Assembly: GCA_035500275.1 (NCBI GenBank)
Contig: DATJXI010000210.1
Location: 1 to 17,480 of the forward strand
Direction: 5' to 3'
DNA from: Roseiarcus sp035500275
GTDB lineage: Bacteria > Pseudomonadota > Alphaproteobacteria > Rhizobiales > Beijerinckiaceae
Length of the DNA: 17,480 nt
Shown here: positions 7,017-14,224 of the stretch, piece after piece
How the letters are laid out: every line of letters begins with the position of its first letter
How positions within the stretch are numbered: position 1 is the stretch's first letter
Program-made: the position numbers and the translations under genes
The notes under the pieces: generated by a model
Database searches by the model: none
Seen by the model: the letters and a program-made list of their open reading frames with translations, nothing else
What the model was told of the DNA's origin: nothing

Positions 7017-9893
7017 ATGATGGACAAATCGTTCGACTACGCCGCCATCGAAGCCCGCGTCTCGGCCCAATGGGAGGAAACCGGCGCATTCCGCGCGGGC
7101 AGGCCCGACCGGGCCGGCTCCGAACCCTTCTGCGTCGTCATCCCGCCGCCGAACGTTACCGGCGCCCTGCACATGGGCCACGCGCTCAACAATACGCTAC
7201 AGGACATCCTCTGCCGGTACGAAAGGATGAACGGCAAGGACGTGCTGTGGCAGCCCGGCACCGACCACGCCGGCATCGCGACGCAGATGGTCGTCGAGCG
7301 GAAGCTCATGGAGAGCCAAGAGCCGGACCGGCGGGCGCTGGGACGCGAAGTCTTTCTCGAGCGGGTCTGGGCCTGGAAGGCCGAGTCGGGCGGGGCGATC
7401 GTCGCGCAGCTGAAAAGGCTCGGCGCCTCGTGCGACTGGAGCCGCGAGCGGTTCACCCTCGACGAAGGACTGTCGCGGGCCGTCGCAAAAGTCTTCGTCC
7501 AGCTCTACCGCGAGGGGCTCGTTTACAAGGACAAGCGGCTCGTCAACTGGGACCCGAAGCTTCAGACCGCGATTTCCGACCTCGAGGTTGTCCAGGTCGA
7601 GTGCAAGGGATCGTTTAAGTGGTCTCGGACCGGGGGTGCGCCGCTCGACGCGGCCGCGCTCGGCAAGGTCCTCGCCAAGAACCCCAACGGCCACCTCTAC
7701 TACTTCGAATATCCGGTGGTCGACGAGCATGGCGAGGACACCGACGAATATGTGACCGTCGCCACGACCCGCCCGGAGACAATGCTGGGCGACACGGCGG
7801 TCGCGGTCCACCCGGAGGACGAACGGTACAAGCGTCTCATCGGCCAGCGGGTCCGGCTGCCGCTGGTCGGCCGTCTCATGGCGATCGTCGGGGACGAATA
7901 CTCCGACCCCGAGAAGGGGACGGGCGCGGTCAAGATCACGCCCGCCCACGATTTCAACGATTTCGAGGTCGGCAAGCGTCACGAGGCCGAAGGCTCGCGT
8001 CCGATCAACGTTTTGGACGCCGAGGCTCGCGTCACGCTCAAGGACAACGTTCCGTTCTTCCTCGGCCTCGATAGTAACCACGACCACGACCGGCTCCTTG
8101 CTGCTGTTGATGGTGAGGACCGCTTCGTCGCCCGACTCCGGATCGTTCAGATGATGGATCAGGCCGGACTCCTCGCGAAAATCGAGCCGCAGGCGCACAT
8201 GGTCCCCCACGGCGACCGGTCGAATGCCGTCATCGAGCCCTGGGTCACCGACCAGTGGTACGTGGACGCAAAGACCCTCGCCGAGCCCGCCATCGCCGCG
8301 GTGCGGGACCTGCAAACCGAGTTCGTTCCTAAGGCTTGGGAGAAGACGTATTTCGAGTGGCTCGACAATATCCAGCCCTGGTGCGTCTCCCGACAGCTCT
8401 GGTGGGGGCATCAGATTCCGGCTTGGTACTCGCCTTGGGGCGGCGTCTATGTCGAGGAGACGGAGGACGCCGCGTATGCCGCGGCCCTCGCCGACGCCGT
8501 GGAACGCGGCGTGCTCGCGGAAAGCGAGGCGCACGCGTTAACGGGCGATCCGGCGTGCCTCGCCGCAATGTTCAAGCGCGACGAAGACGTGCTTGACACC
8601 TGGTTTTCATCGGCCCTCTGGCCGTTCTCGACGCTCGGCTGGCCGGACGAAACGCCCGAGCTCAAGCGCTACTATCCGACGAACGTGCTCGTCACCGGCT
8701 TCGACATCATCTTCTTCTGGGTCGCCCGCATGATGATGATAGGCCTCCACTTCATGAACGAAATCCCGTTCCGCGACGTCTACATCCACGCTCTCGTTCG
8801 CGACGAGAAGGGGGCGAAGATGTCGAAGTCGAAGGGCAACGTCATCGACCCGATCGACATCATCGACCGTTACGGCGCCGACGCGCTGCGCTTCACGCTG
8901 GCGGCGATGGCCGCGCAGGGGCGGGACATTAAGCTCTCCGAGGCGCGGGTCGAGGGCTACCGCAATTTCGCGACCAAGCTCTGGAACGCCTCGCGCTTCG
9001 CCGAGATGAACGGCTGCGTGCGGGTCGCCGGCTTCGATCCTGAGCAAACGCGCGTTCCGCTTAACCGCTGGATCCTGGGCGAAGCCGCGAAAACGGCGGC
9101 CGAGACGGCCGGCGCGATCGAATCTTATCGCTTCAACGACGCCGCCACCGCCGTCTATCGCTTCGTCTGGAGCGTGTTTTGCGACTGGCATCTCGAACTC
9201 GCCAAGCCTGTGCTTCAAGGCGGTTCCGGGGCCGCCGCGAAGGCGGAGACTCAGGCGACGATCGCCCACGTCCTCGACATGGTCTACTCGGTCTTGCACC
9301 CGTTCATGCCGTTCCTCACCGAGGAGCTGTGGGCGATTACGGGAGAGAGCGGGCCGGCGCGGACGGGTCCGCTCGCCCTTGGGCCATGGCCGCGTGAAGG
9401 CGTCGAGGTGGACGCCGCGGTGGAAAACGAGATGGGATTCGTCGTGGATCTCATCGCCGAAATCCGCTCGGTAAGGTCCGAGACGGGCGTGCCGCCTGCG
9501 GCAATGGTTCCGCTCATTCTTGTGAGCCCGAGCGATGAGACTTCGAAGAGCGTCGCGGCCTGGAGCGAGAGCGTCAAGCGCCTCGCCCGCGTCGACAGGA
9601 TTGACGCGGCTGACGCTGCGCCTGAGGGAGCGCTGCAGATCGTCGTGCGGGGCGAGGTCGTCGCGCTGCCGCTGTCGGGCCTCGTCGATCTCGCGGCCGA
9701 GCGCACGCGGCTCGACAAGGAGATCGACAAGGTCCGGATCGAGATCGCTAAGGTCGAAGCGAAGCTCGGCAATGACGATTTCCTCGCCCGCGCGCCGGAG
9801 GATGTCGTCGCGGAGCACGAGGAGCGGCGCGAAACTTTCCTCGCGCGGCTTGCCAAGCTTGCCCACGCCCGCGAGCGCCTGGAGAAGGTCTGA
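7017..9893 (+). CDS. valS: Valyl-tRNA synthetase
   Basis: This cytosolic class Ia aminoacyl-tRNA synthetase charges tRNA-Val (EC 6.1.1.9). The HIGH motif appears as HMGH at residues 52-55 within PPPNVTGALHMGHALN, and the KMSKS loop at 601-605 within KGAKMSKSKGNVIDP. The inserted CP1 editing domain lies between, including the conserved TTRPETMLGDTAVAVHP stretch that binds mischarged substrate. The tRNA-binding helical domain follows, and the C-terminal ~65 residues are a charged coiled coil typical of ValS (AAERTRLDKEIDKVRIEIAK). 958 residues is the usual length. The frame is open back to 6882, but that extension is arginine/proline-rich and unlike the family. Tandem ATGs at 7017 and 7020 are the likely start, with only a weak ribosome site. 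No obvious T-box or leader control is visible in the 158 bases upstream. Confidence 0.97.
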   Translation: MMDKSFDYAAIEARVSAQWEETGAFRAGRPDRAGSEPFCVVIPPPNVTGALHMGHALNNTLQDILCRYERMNGKDVLWQPGTDHAGIATQMVVERKLMESQEPDRRALGREVFLERVWAWKAESGGAIVAQLKRLGASCDWSRERFTLDEGLSRAVAKVFVQLYREGLVYKDKRLVNWDPKLQTAISDLEVVQVECKGSFKWSRTGGAPLDAAALGKVLAKNPNGHLYYFEYPVVDEHGEDTDEYVTVATTRPETMLGDTAVAVHPEDERYKRLIGQRVRLPLVGRLMAIVGDEYSDPEKGTGAVKITPAHDFNDFEVGKRHEAEGSRPINVLDAEARVTLKDNVPFFLGLDSNHDHDRLLAAVDGEDRFVARLRIVQMMDQAGLLAKIEPQAHMVPHGDRSNAVIEPWVTDQWYVDAKTLAEPAIAAVRDLQTEFVPKAWEKTYFEWLDNIQPWCVSRQLWWGHQIPAWYSPWGGVYVEETEDAAYAAALADAVERGVLAESEAHALTGDPACLAAMFKRDEDVLDTWFSSALWPFSTLGWPDETPELKRYYPTNVLVTGFDIIFFWVARMMMIGLHFMNEIPFRDVYIHALVRDEKGAKMSKSKGNVIDPIDIIDRYGADALRFTLAAMAAQGRDIKLSEARVEGYRNFATKLWNASRFAEMNGCVRVAGFDPEQTRVPLNRWILGEAAKTAAETAGAIESYRFNDAATAVYRFVWSVFCDWHLELAKPVLQGGSGAAAKAETQATIAHVLDMVYSVLHPFMPFLTEELWAITGESGPARTGPLALGPWPREGVEVDAAVENEMGFVVDLIAEIRSVRSETGVPPAAMVPLILVSPSDETSKSVAAWSESVKRLARVDRIDAADAAPEGALQIVVRGEVVALPLSGLVDLAAERTRLDKEIDKVRIEIAKVEAKLGNDDFLARAPEDVVAEHEERRETFLARLAKLAHARERLEKV

Positions 9894-10083
9894 GGAGGTT
9901 TCTTTGGAGAATTGTTGCTCCCGCGCAACATCGCACCAGCAAGTCCAAAGCGCCCGTATTTGCAACGGAATATGCCGCGATTGCGCCATAAACGACTCGC
10001 AGGGTCCCGCGCGTGGATGACGCGGGTCACTTTGGACGCGGCTCCATGAGGCGGCGCGGGGGCGTTGGTTGCGGGTCGGGACA

Positions 10084-11055
10084 ATGCGCATTGACGCGTG
10101 TGGTGTGTCGGGGGACGGGAACACGCGAAGGGGAGGGCGCCAAGGCGTCGGGCTGGCGACGCTCGTGGTAATGACGCTGACGGCGCCGCCCGCCTTCGCC
10201 TTTGACGGCGCGGCGCAGGACGCGCCGGCCAAGATTTCTCCGAAGAACTTCGCCAGCGCCGAGCAGGCGCTTCGCGCCGGCGTCGACGACCTCAATGCGG
10301 GCGACGCCGCCTCCTGCGTGGCCGCGCTGACCTACGCCGCCGAAGGCGGCCAGCCCATCGCCCGCTGGAAGCTTGGTCAAATGTACGCCGATGGCGAGGG
10401 CGTAGCGCGCGACGATCTCAAGGCCTATCACTACTTCAACGAGCTCGTCGAAGACTATGACGAGGACGCGCCCGACCTCAGAAACCGGGCTGCAATCTCG
10501 AACGCCTTCGTCGCGGTCGGCGTCTACAGCCTCAACGGCATCCCGAACAGCGAAGTGCGGTCCAACCCGCAGCGGGCGCGCGAACTCTTCCAATACGCCG
10601 CGACGGCCTTCGGCAACCCGGACGCGCAGTACAATCTGGCCAACATGTATATCGCCGGCGCGGGCGGACTCGCCAAAGACAAGAGGATGGCGATCGGCTG
10701 GCTGAACCTAGCTTCGATGAAAGGCCATAAACCCTCGCAAGCCCTGCTCGGGCATATGCTGTTCATCGGCGATGGCGTGCCCGCGCAGCGGGCCAAAGGC
10801 CTCATGTGGCTCGAGACTGCGCGCAAAGGCGCGGACCGCGCTGAGGACGACTGGATCCGCGACCTCTGTGATCGCGATCTTGCTGTCGCGAACGACGAAG
10901 ACAGACAGAAGGCTACGGTCCTTTTGAGGCAGCAGGCCAAGGGGCCGCCTCTCCCCTCGTTCATTTCGCGCAGCATCGTGAAGACCCTCGAGATCTTACG
11001 GCCGCTCAACATCCCGATGCTGGCCTCGTCGCCGCCGTCGAAGCCGGCGGACTAG
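10084..11055 (+). CDS. exoR: ExoR-type periplasmic Sel1-repeat regulator
   Basis: The protein resembles rhizobial ExoR, which binds and represses the ExoS sensor kinase in the periplasm and so restrains the ExoS-ChvI switch governing succinoglycan, motility and acid or envelope stress responses. A signal peptide ends near residue 39 (LATLVVMTLTAPPAFA, then FDG). Sel1 repeats follow: one near residues 75-125 containing YAAEGGQPIARWKLGQMYAD and GEGVARDD, closely like ExoR, then further repeats near 165-250 (AQYNLANMYIAGAGGLAKD and GHKPSQALLGHMLFIGDGVP). 323 residues is longer than Sinorhizobium ExoR (about 268), mainly in a proline-rich C-terminal tail. ATG 10084 is chosen; a TTG 15 bases earlier is possible, and the ribosome site is weak. 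No exoS or chvI lies here. Sel1-repeat protein is certain; ExoR orthology is likely, from my memory of the rhizobial sequence. Confidence 0.82.
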   Translation: MRIDACGVSGDGNTRRGGRQGVGLATLVVMTLTAPPAFAFDGAAQDAPAKISPKNFASAEQALRAGVDDLNAGDAASCVAALTYAAEGGQPIARWKLGQMYADGEGVARDDLKAYHYFNELVEDYDEDAPDLRNRAAISNAFVAVGVYSLNGIPNSEVRSNPQRARELFQYAATAFGNPDAQYNLANMYIAGAGGLAKDKRMAIGWLNLASMKGHKPSQALLGHMLFIGDGVPAQRAKGLMWLETARKGADRAEDDWIRDLCDRDLAVANDEDRQKATVLLRQQAKGPPLPSFISRSIVKTLEILRPLNIPMLASSPPSKPAD

Positions 11056-11226
11056 GCGCCGCCGGTCGCTGTGCTTCGCGCGGGAAGGTTCGAGGCCATC
11101 TTTGGGCGGTCGCAGGCTGAGGCGAGGGAGGGCGAGCGTTCGCGCTCACGCCGCTTCCCGCGGTCATCGTCTCAACACAAATGCGAATTTTGATGCCTTC
11201 GCGGCGGGGCTCCGGAGGGCCCCATC

Positions 11227-11487
11227 ATGAGCGCATGGTTCGTGTCGACGACCCGTCCGCGTGGGCAGGAGGTCGAGTGGTCCCTGACTCCTTGCGCAAG
11301 CGAGGACGAGGCGAAGGCGCTGGCGTTGACCGCGATCGCACGGGGGCTGAGGGTCGAGGCGGGAACGGCGCCTGGCGTCCTCCCCCGCTCCCGCATCGGC
11401 TGGCGCGCCGCTCATCATTGGGCGCGGTCTGAGAAGCCCGGGTCGATCGTGGATCTCAAGCGCAGGCTCGCTGAATTTGCGGCTTGA
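11227..11487 (+). CDS. Hypothetical protein, 86 residues
   Basis: I do not recognise this protein. It has a good ribosome site (CGGAGGG) about 9 bases before ATG 11227, codon use like its neighbours, and a plausible small soluble protein: MSAWFVSTTRPRGQEVEWSL, an acidic helix EDEAKALALTAIARGLRVEA, then a basic tryptophan-containing segment (RIGWRAAHHWARSEKPGS) and an amphipathic C-terminal helix (IVDLKRRLAEFAA). There is no signal peptide or membrane segment. It lies 171 bases after exoR and 71 bases before the 45-residue membrane protein, on the same strand, so it may head the acyltransferase transcript. The opposite strand is also open here, but those frames are arginine-rich and lack a ribosome site. 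Confidence 0.65.
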   Translation: MSAWFVSTTRPRGQEVEWSLTPCASEDEAKALALTAIARGLRVEAGTAPGVLPRSRIGWRAAHHWARSEKPGSIVDLKRRLAEFAA

Positions 11488-11558
11488 GGCCGGGCGCGTA
11501 TAAGGGCGCCGCTCGGTTCATCTGAAGCCGGCTCAAGCTCGCGGGGTCAGGCGCGCCC

Positions 11559-11696
11559 ATGGCCGAATTTCTCGTCCGGCACATCAAGGGCCGCTGGGCC
11601 GCGCCGGCGCTCGTCTGCCTTGCGCTTTACGTCCTCCTCTTCGCCCTCGCGGGCGAGACCGTCAACGCACCGTTCGTCTACGCTCCGCCAAGATGA
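11559..11696 (+). CDS. Small single-pass membrane protein, 45 residues, overlapping the acyltransferase start
   Basis: A short open frame starts at ATG 11559 and stops at TGA 11694-11696, inside the ATGA that also holds the start of the acyltransferase. This is the classic layout for translational coupling. The product has a basic N-terminus (MAEFLVRHIKGRW), one strongly hydrophobic helix of about 18 residues (APALVCLALYVLLFALAG), and a short tail with two aromatic residues (FVYAPPR). The positive N-terminus suggests N-in, C-out topology. The ribosome site is weak (AGG about 8 bases upstream). I know of no named family. It could be an accessory subunit of the acyltransferase or a leader peptide that sets its translation. 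The helix, the coupling and neighbour-like codon use argue that it is translated; no homology evidence is available here. Confidence 0.6.
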   Translation: MAEFLVRHIKGRWAAPALVCLALYVLLFALAGETVNAPFVYAPPR

Positions 11697-14161
11697 AGCG
11701 CAGCGCAGCGCTGGACTTCCTGCGCGGGTCGGCGGCCTTCGCAGTGGCGATCCCCCATTGGCTGATGGCCGACGCGCCGTTTGAGCCGGCGACGGAGGCG
11801 GTAGCGATCGCGGGCGTCGAGGTCTTTTTCGTGCTTAGCGGCTTCGTGCTCGCGCCCCAGATCCTGGATTTCGTGGTGGGCAAGCCCTGGCGCAATCTCG
11901 GCGTCTTTCTCGCACGCCGGTGGATGCGCACCATCCTGCCCTATGTCGTCGCGCTCATCGCGATCGCGCTTCTGACCGGAAAGCTCTTCACCGCCGATTT
12001 CCTGCGCTACTTCTTCTACGTCCAGAACCTCTTCAGGGCCGCGAACAAGAGCGATTTCTATCCGGTCGCCTGGAGTCTTTCGGTCGAGGAATGGTTCTAC
12101 CTTCTGTTTGCGCCGCTCATGTTTCTGCTGGGGCGCGCGCTCAAGCGCGCCGACCGGCGGATGGAAGCGGCGTTCGCGGTCCTCGTCATCGTCATGGTGG
12201 CGGCGGCGCGGCTCCTCGTCGCCCCGCATGACTGGGACCTCGAGGTCCGGCGGGTGACGGCCTTCCGCATCGATTCGATCGTGTGGGGCTTTCTGCTCTA
12301 TCTCGCGATGGAGCGGGGGATACGACTCGGATCGCCTGCGCCGTTTCGTCGAAATGACGACGTAGGGCGCGCGCTTGTTCGCGCTCTTGGCGCGCTGTCC
12401 TGTTTTGCCGTCGGCGCGACCGCCCTCGAACTCTTCATCGCCGTCCACGCGACCAAGGGAAGCGTGCTTGCGCAACAGGTCTTTCCCTATTCGTCGGCGC
12501 TGTTCGGGATGGCATGGGTGGCGTTCTTCCGCGCGGCCGACCCTGCGTTCCAGCGCAGGCCTCGACTCGCCGCTTTCAGCTTCACGATCGGCCGCATCTC
12601 CTATTCGGCCTATCTCTTTCACCTCATTCTCATCATGGCGCTGAAGCCGAGGATCGGCGCCTGGCCGCTTCCCGCGCAGCTTGCGGTCTATCTCGCAGGC
12701 GTTGTCGCCTTCTCGCTCCTCTTTTGGCGCGGCTTCGAGCGGCCGATCCTCGCCGCGCGGCCGGTCTACGGGGCGCGGCCGCCTCTCGCGCCGGCCCTCT
12801 CCTGGGGGTGGGAGACGGGGCGCGCTCCCTTCTCCCCGCGCGCGGAGAGAAGGGACGCATTCGGCCTCTGGCCGAACCTAATCACCGTCGCCGCCGCCAT
12901 CGTCGCCGCGGTTCTGGCGCGCAACGCGTTCATGGCGAACGCGTCATGGGCCTTCTACCCCTCGCTCGCCGCGACGGCTGCGTTTTGCCTCGCGCTCGCC
13001 GGCAAAGCGGGCCGGTTGGAAACCGCGGCCCGCGCCTTCCTCCTCTTCGCGCTGACGCTTCCGCTTGCGGACGCGCTCTACCGGACCTCGACCCATCTGC
13101 CGCAGGCCGGGTCGGTGGCGGCCCCGACCTATTCCTATCGCGACGCGCACAAGAATCCGGCCGCCTTCGCCGTGTGGTGGTTCTACTACCTCAACGAATG
13201 GATCCGCCCGAACGGCATCCGCGGCGCGATCGAGGCCCCGGACCCGCAAAAGAAGCTGCCCTTCGTGCTGATCCCCGGCAGTTCCGGGCGCATGTTCGAC
13301 ACGACGATCCGCATCAATCACGCCGGCTTCCGCGGGCCTGAGATCGCGGCGGACAAGGGCGACCGTTTCCGCATTTTTGCGCTCGGTGAGTCGCAGACTT
13401 TTGGCCCCACTTTGCGCGACGGTGAGAAAGCTTGGCCGGAGCAGTTGCAGGGCCTCTTCGACAAAGCCTCGTGCAGCAGGCCCGTCGAAGTCGTCAACGC
13501 GGGGACGGAGGCCTACACGCTCAAGGACAACCTCGAGCGCATGAAGCGCGACATCCTGCCGCTGAAGCCGGACCTGATCCTTTCGACCCATGGCATGAAC
13601 GGGCTTTTGGCGCTGGGCCTCCGGCAGGTGGCGGAGCCGAACGAGCCCGGCGTGCGCCCGCGCGCCTCGGCGCTGATCGGCCGGGCGGTGCTGACGATCG
13701 AGCGCGCCGTCCACGACTGGCGCGCGAGGGCGGCGCCGCCGCCCGAGCCGCCGCCGCTCTCGGACGCGGCGCTTCTGAAAACCCCTTACGCTGCGGCCTA
13801 CCGCGATCTCGTGGCGCTTGCGCGCGCGCATGACGCGCCCGTCGTGCTGGCGACCGCGCCGATGGCGGTGAATGAAACAAGCCCGCGCGCGGTGAGGGAT
13901 TTCTACGGGACGGTGTTCAAGCCGATCGACGACATTCTCGCCGCCAACGCCGCCCACAACCGCCTCGTCAAGCTCATCGGGCGCGAGGAGGAAGTGCCGG
14001 TCATCGACGTGACGAAAGGCCTCGACGGCGCATGGGACGACGACCTTTATCTCGACATCGTCCACTTCACGGAAAGTGGGCATGAGCGCATGGCGCGGAA
14101 GATGTTTAGCGCGCTTTTGCCGATCCTGGCGAAGGCGGGGGTGAGGTGCGAAGTTCAATGA
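11693..14161 (+). CDS. AT3-SGNH fusion O-acyltransferase (OafA/YrhL type)
   Basis: This inner-membrane enzyme probably transfers acetyl or similar acyl groups from the cytoplasm to a periplasmic or surface glycan. The N-terminal AT3 domain (about residues 1-355, some ten helices) has the family R11-x10-H22 motif (LRGSAAFAVAIPHW), FFVLSGFVLAP and WSLSVEEWFY. A second helix block of about three segments (392-470) follows. The C-terminal SGNH/GDSL domain (about 530-820) has GESQTFG with nucleophile S567, NAGTEAYT (block II Gly), THGMN (block III Asn), and D788-x2-H791 in YLDIVHFTESGH. ATG 11693 overlaps the stop of the 45-residue membrane protein. The segment at residues 368-395 is encoded by palindromic repeat DNA and is not family sequence; residues 217-225 may be another repeat remnant. 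ExoR nearby suggests exopolysaccharide as a substrate, which is inference. Confidence 0.9.
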   Translation: MKRSAALDFLRGSAAFAVAIPHWLMADAPFEPATEAVAIAGVEVFFVLSGFVLAPQILDFVVGKPWRNLGVFLARRWMRTILPYVVALIAIALLTGKLFTADFLRYFFYVQNLFRAANKSDFYPVAWSLSVEEWFYLLFAPLMFLLGRALKRADRRMEAAFAVLVIVMVAAARLLVAPHDWDLEVRRVTAFRIDSIVWGFLLYLAMERGIRLGSPAPFRRNDDVGRALVRALGALSCFAVGATALELFIAVHATKGSVLAQQVFPYSSALFGMAWVAFFRAADPAFQRRPRLAAFSFTIGRISYSAYLFHLILIMALKPRIGAWPLPAQLAVYLAGVVAFSLLFWRGFERPILAARPVYGARPPLAPALSWGWETGRAPFSPRAERRDAFGLWPNLITVAAAIVAAVLARNAFMANASWAFYPSLAATAAFCLALAGKAGRLETAARAFLLFALTLPLADALYRTSTHLPQAGSVAAPTYSYRDAHKNPAAFAVWWFYYLNEWIRPNGIRGAIEAPDPQKKLPFVLIPGSSGRMFDTTIRINHAGFRGPEIAADKGDRFRIFALGESQTFGPTLRDGEKAWPEQLQGLFDKASCSRPVEVVNAGTEAYTLKDNLERMKRDILPLKPDLILSTHGMNGLLALGLRQVAEPNEPGVRPRASALIGRAVLTIERAVHDWRARAAPPPEPPPLSDAALLKTPYAAAYRDLVALARAHDAPVVLATAPMAVNETSPRAVRDFYGTVFKPIDDILAANAAHNRLVKLIGREEEVPVIDVTKGLDGAWDDDLYLDIVHFTESGHERMARKMFSALLPILAKAGVRCEVQ
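12338..12370 (+). repeat. Possible repeat-element remnant inside the acyltransferase gene
   Basis: The stretch around TTTCGTCGAAATGACGACG reads, on the minus strand, as CGTCATTTCGACGAAAC, which resembles the start of a dispersed repeat I recall from many alphaproteobacterial genomes. It has a 5-bp inverted repeat (TCGTC/GACGA) and adds APFRRNDDV to the protein at a variable site between two membrane helices. Recognised from memory of similar sequences, not from a search. Confidence 0.4.
12795..12876 (+). repeat. REP-like cluster of three palindromes inside the acyltransferase gene
   Basis: Three inverted repeats lie in a row. The first is imperfect (12795-12818, arms CCCTCTCCT and GGGAGACGG, 7 of 9 pairs). 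The second is a near-perfect 28-base palindrome (12827-12854, arms CCCTTCTCCCCGCG and CGCGGAGAGAAGGG, 13 of 14 pairs). The third is a perfect 7-bp hairpin with a 3-base loop (12860-12876, TTCGGCC-TCT-GGCCGAA). The TTCTCCCCGCG/CGCGGGGAGAA core is typical of intergenic palindromic repeats in Hyphomicrobiales. Here it is read through in frame and supplies a linker (about residues 368-395) between the AT3 domain and the second helix block. Confidence 0.7.
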
Positions 14162-14211
14162 AGCGCGAGGCGCAGGGGCGCATGAGGCGCTATGTCCAAG
14201 AGGAACATATT

Positions 14212-14217
14212 AGGAGG
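14212..14217 (+). promoter_or_regulatory. Strong ribosome binding site deciding the pirin start
   Basis: A perfect AGGAGG lies 7 bases before ATG 14225. It favours that start over the in-frame ATG at 14192, which lacks a comparable site. Confidence 0.8.
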
Positions 14218-14224
14218 ACGACCG

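Noticed and set aside
7197..8534. Leftward open frame of 445 codons
   Set aside because: It lies wholly within valS on the opposite strand, with no ribosome site or recognisable motif. Codon bias of the GC-rich valS keeps the mirrored frame open.
10006..10026. Hairpin CCCGCG / CGCGGG as a valS terminator
   Set aside because: Only 6 bp of stem with a 9-base loop and no following T run, 113 bases after the stop; such pairs arise often by chance in GC-rich DNA.
8607..10295. Leftward open frame of 562 codons
   Set aside because: It spans the end of valS and the start of exoR in antisense, and its product has low-complexity, arginine/aspartate-rich composition. Both sense genes are well supported.
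12944..14158. Leftward open frame of 404 codons
   Set aside because: Antisense to the SGNH half of the acyltransferase, where the sense strand has the full set of SGNH blocks.
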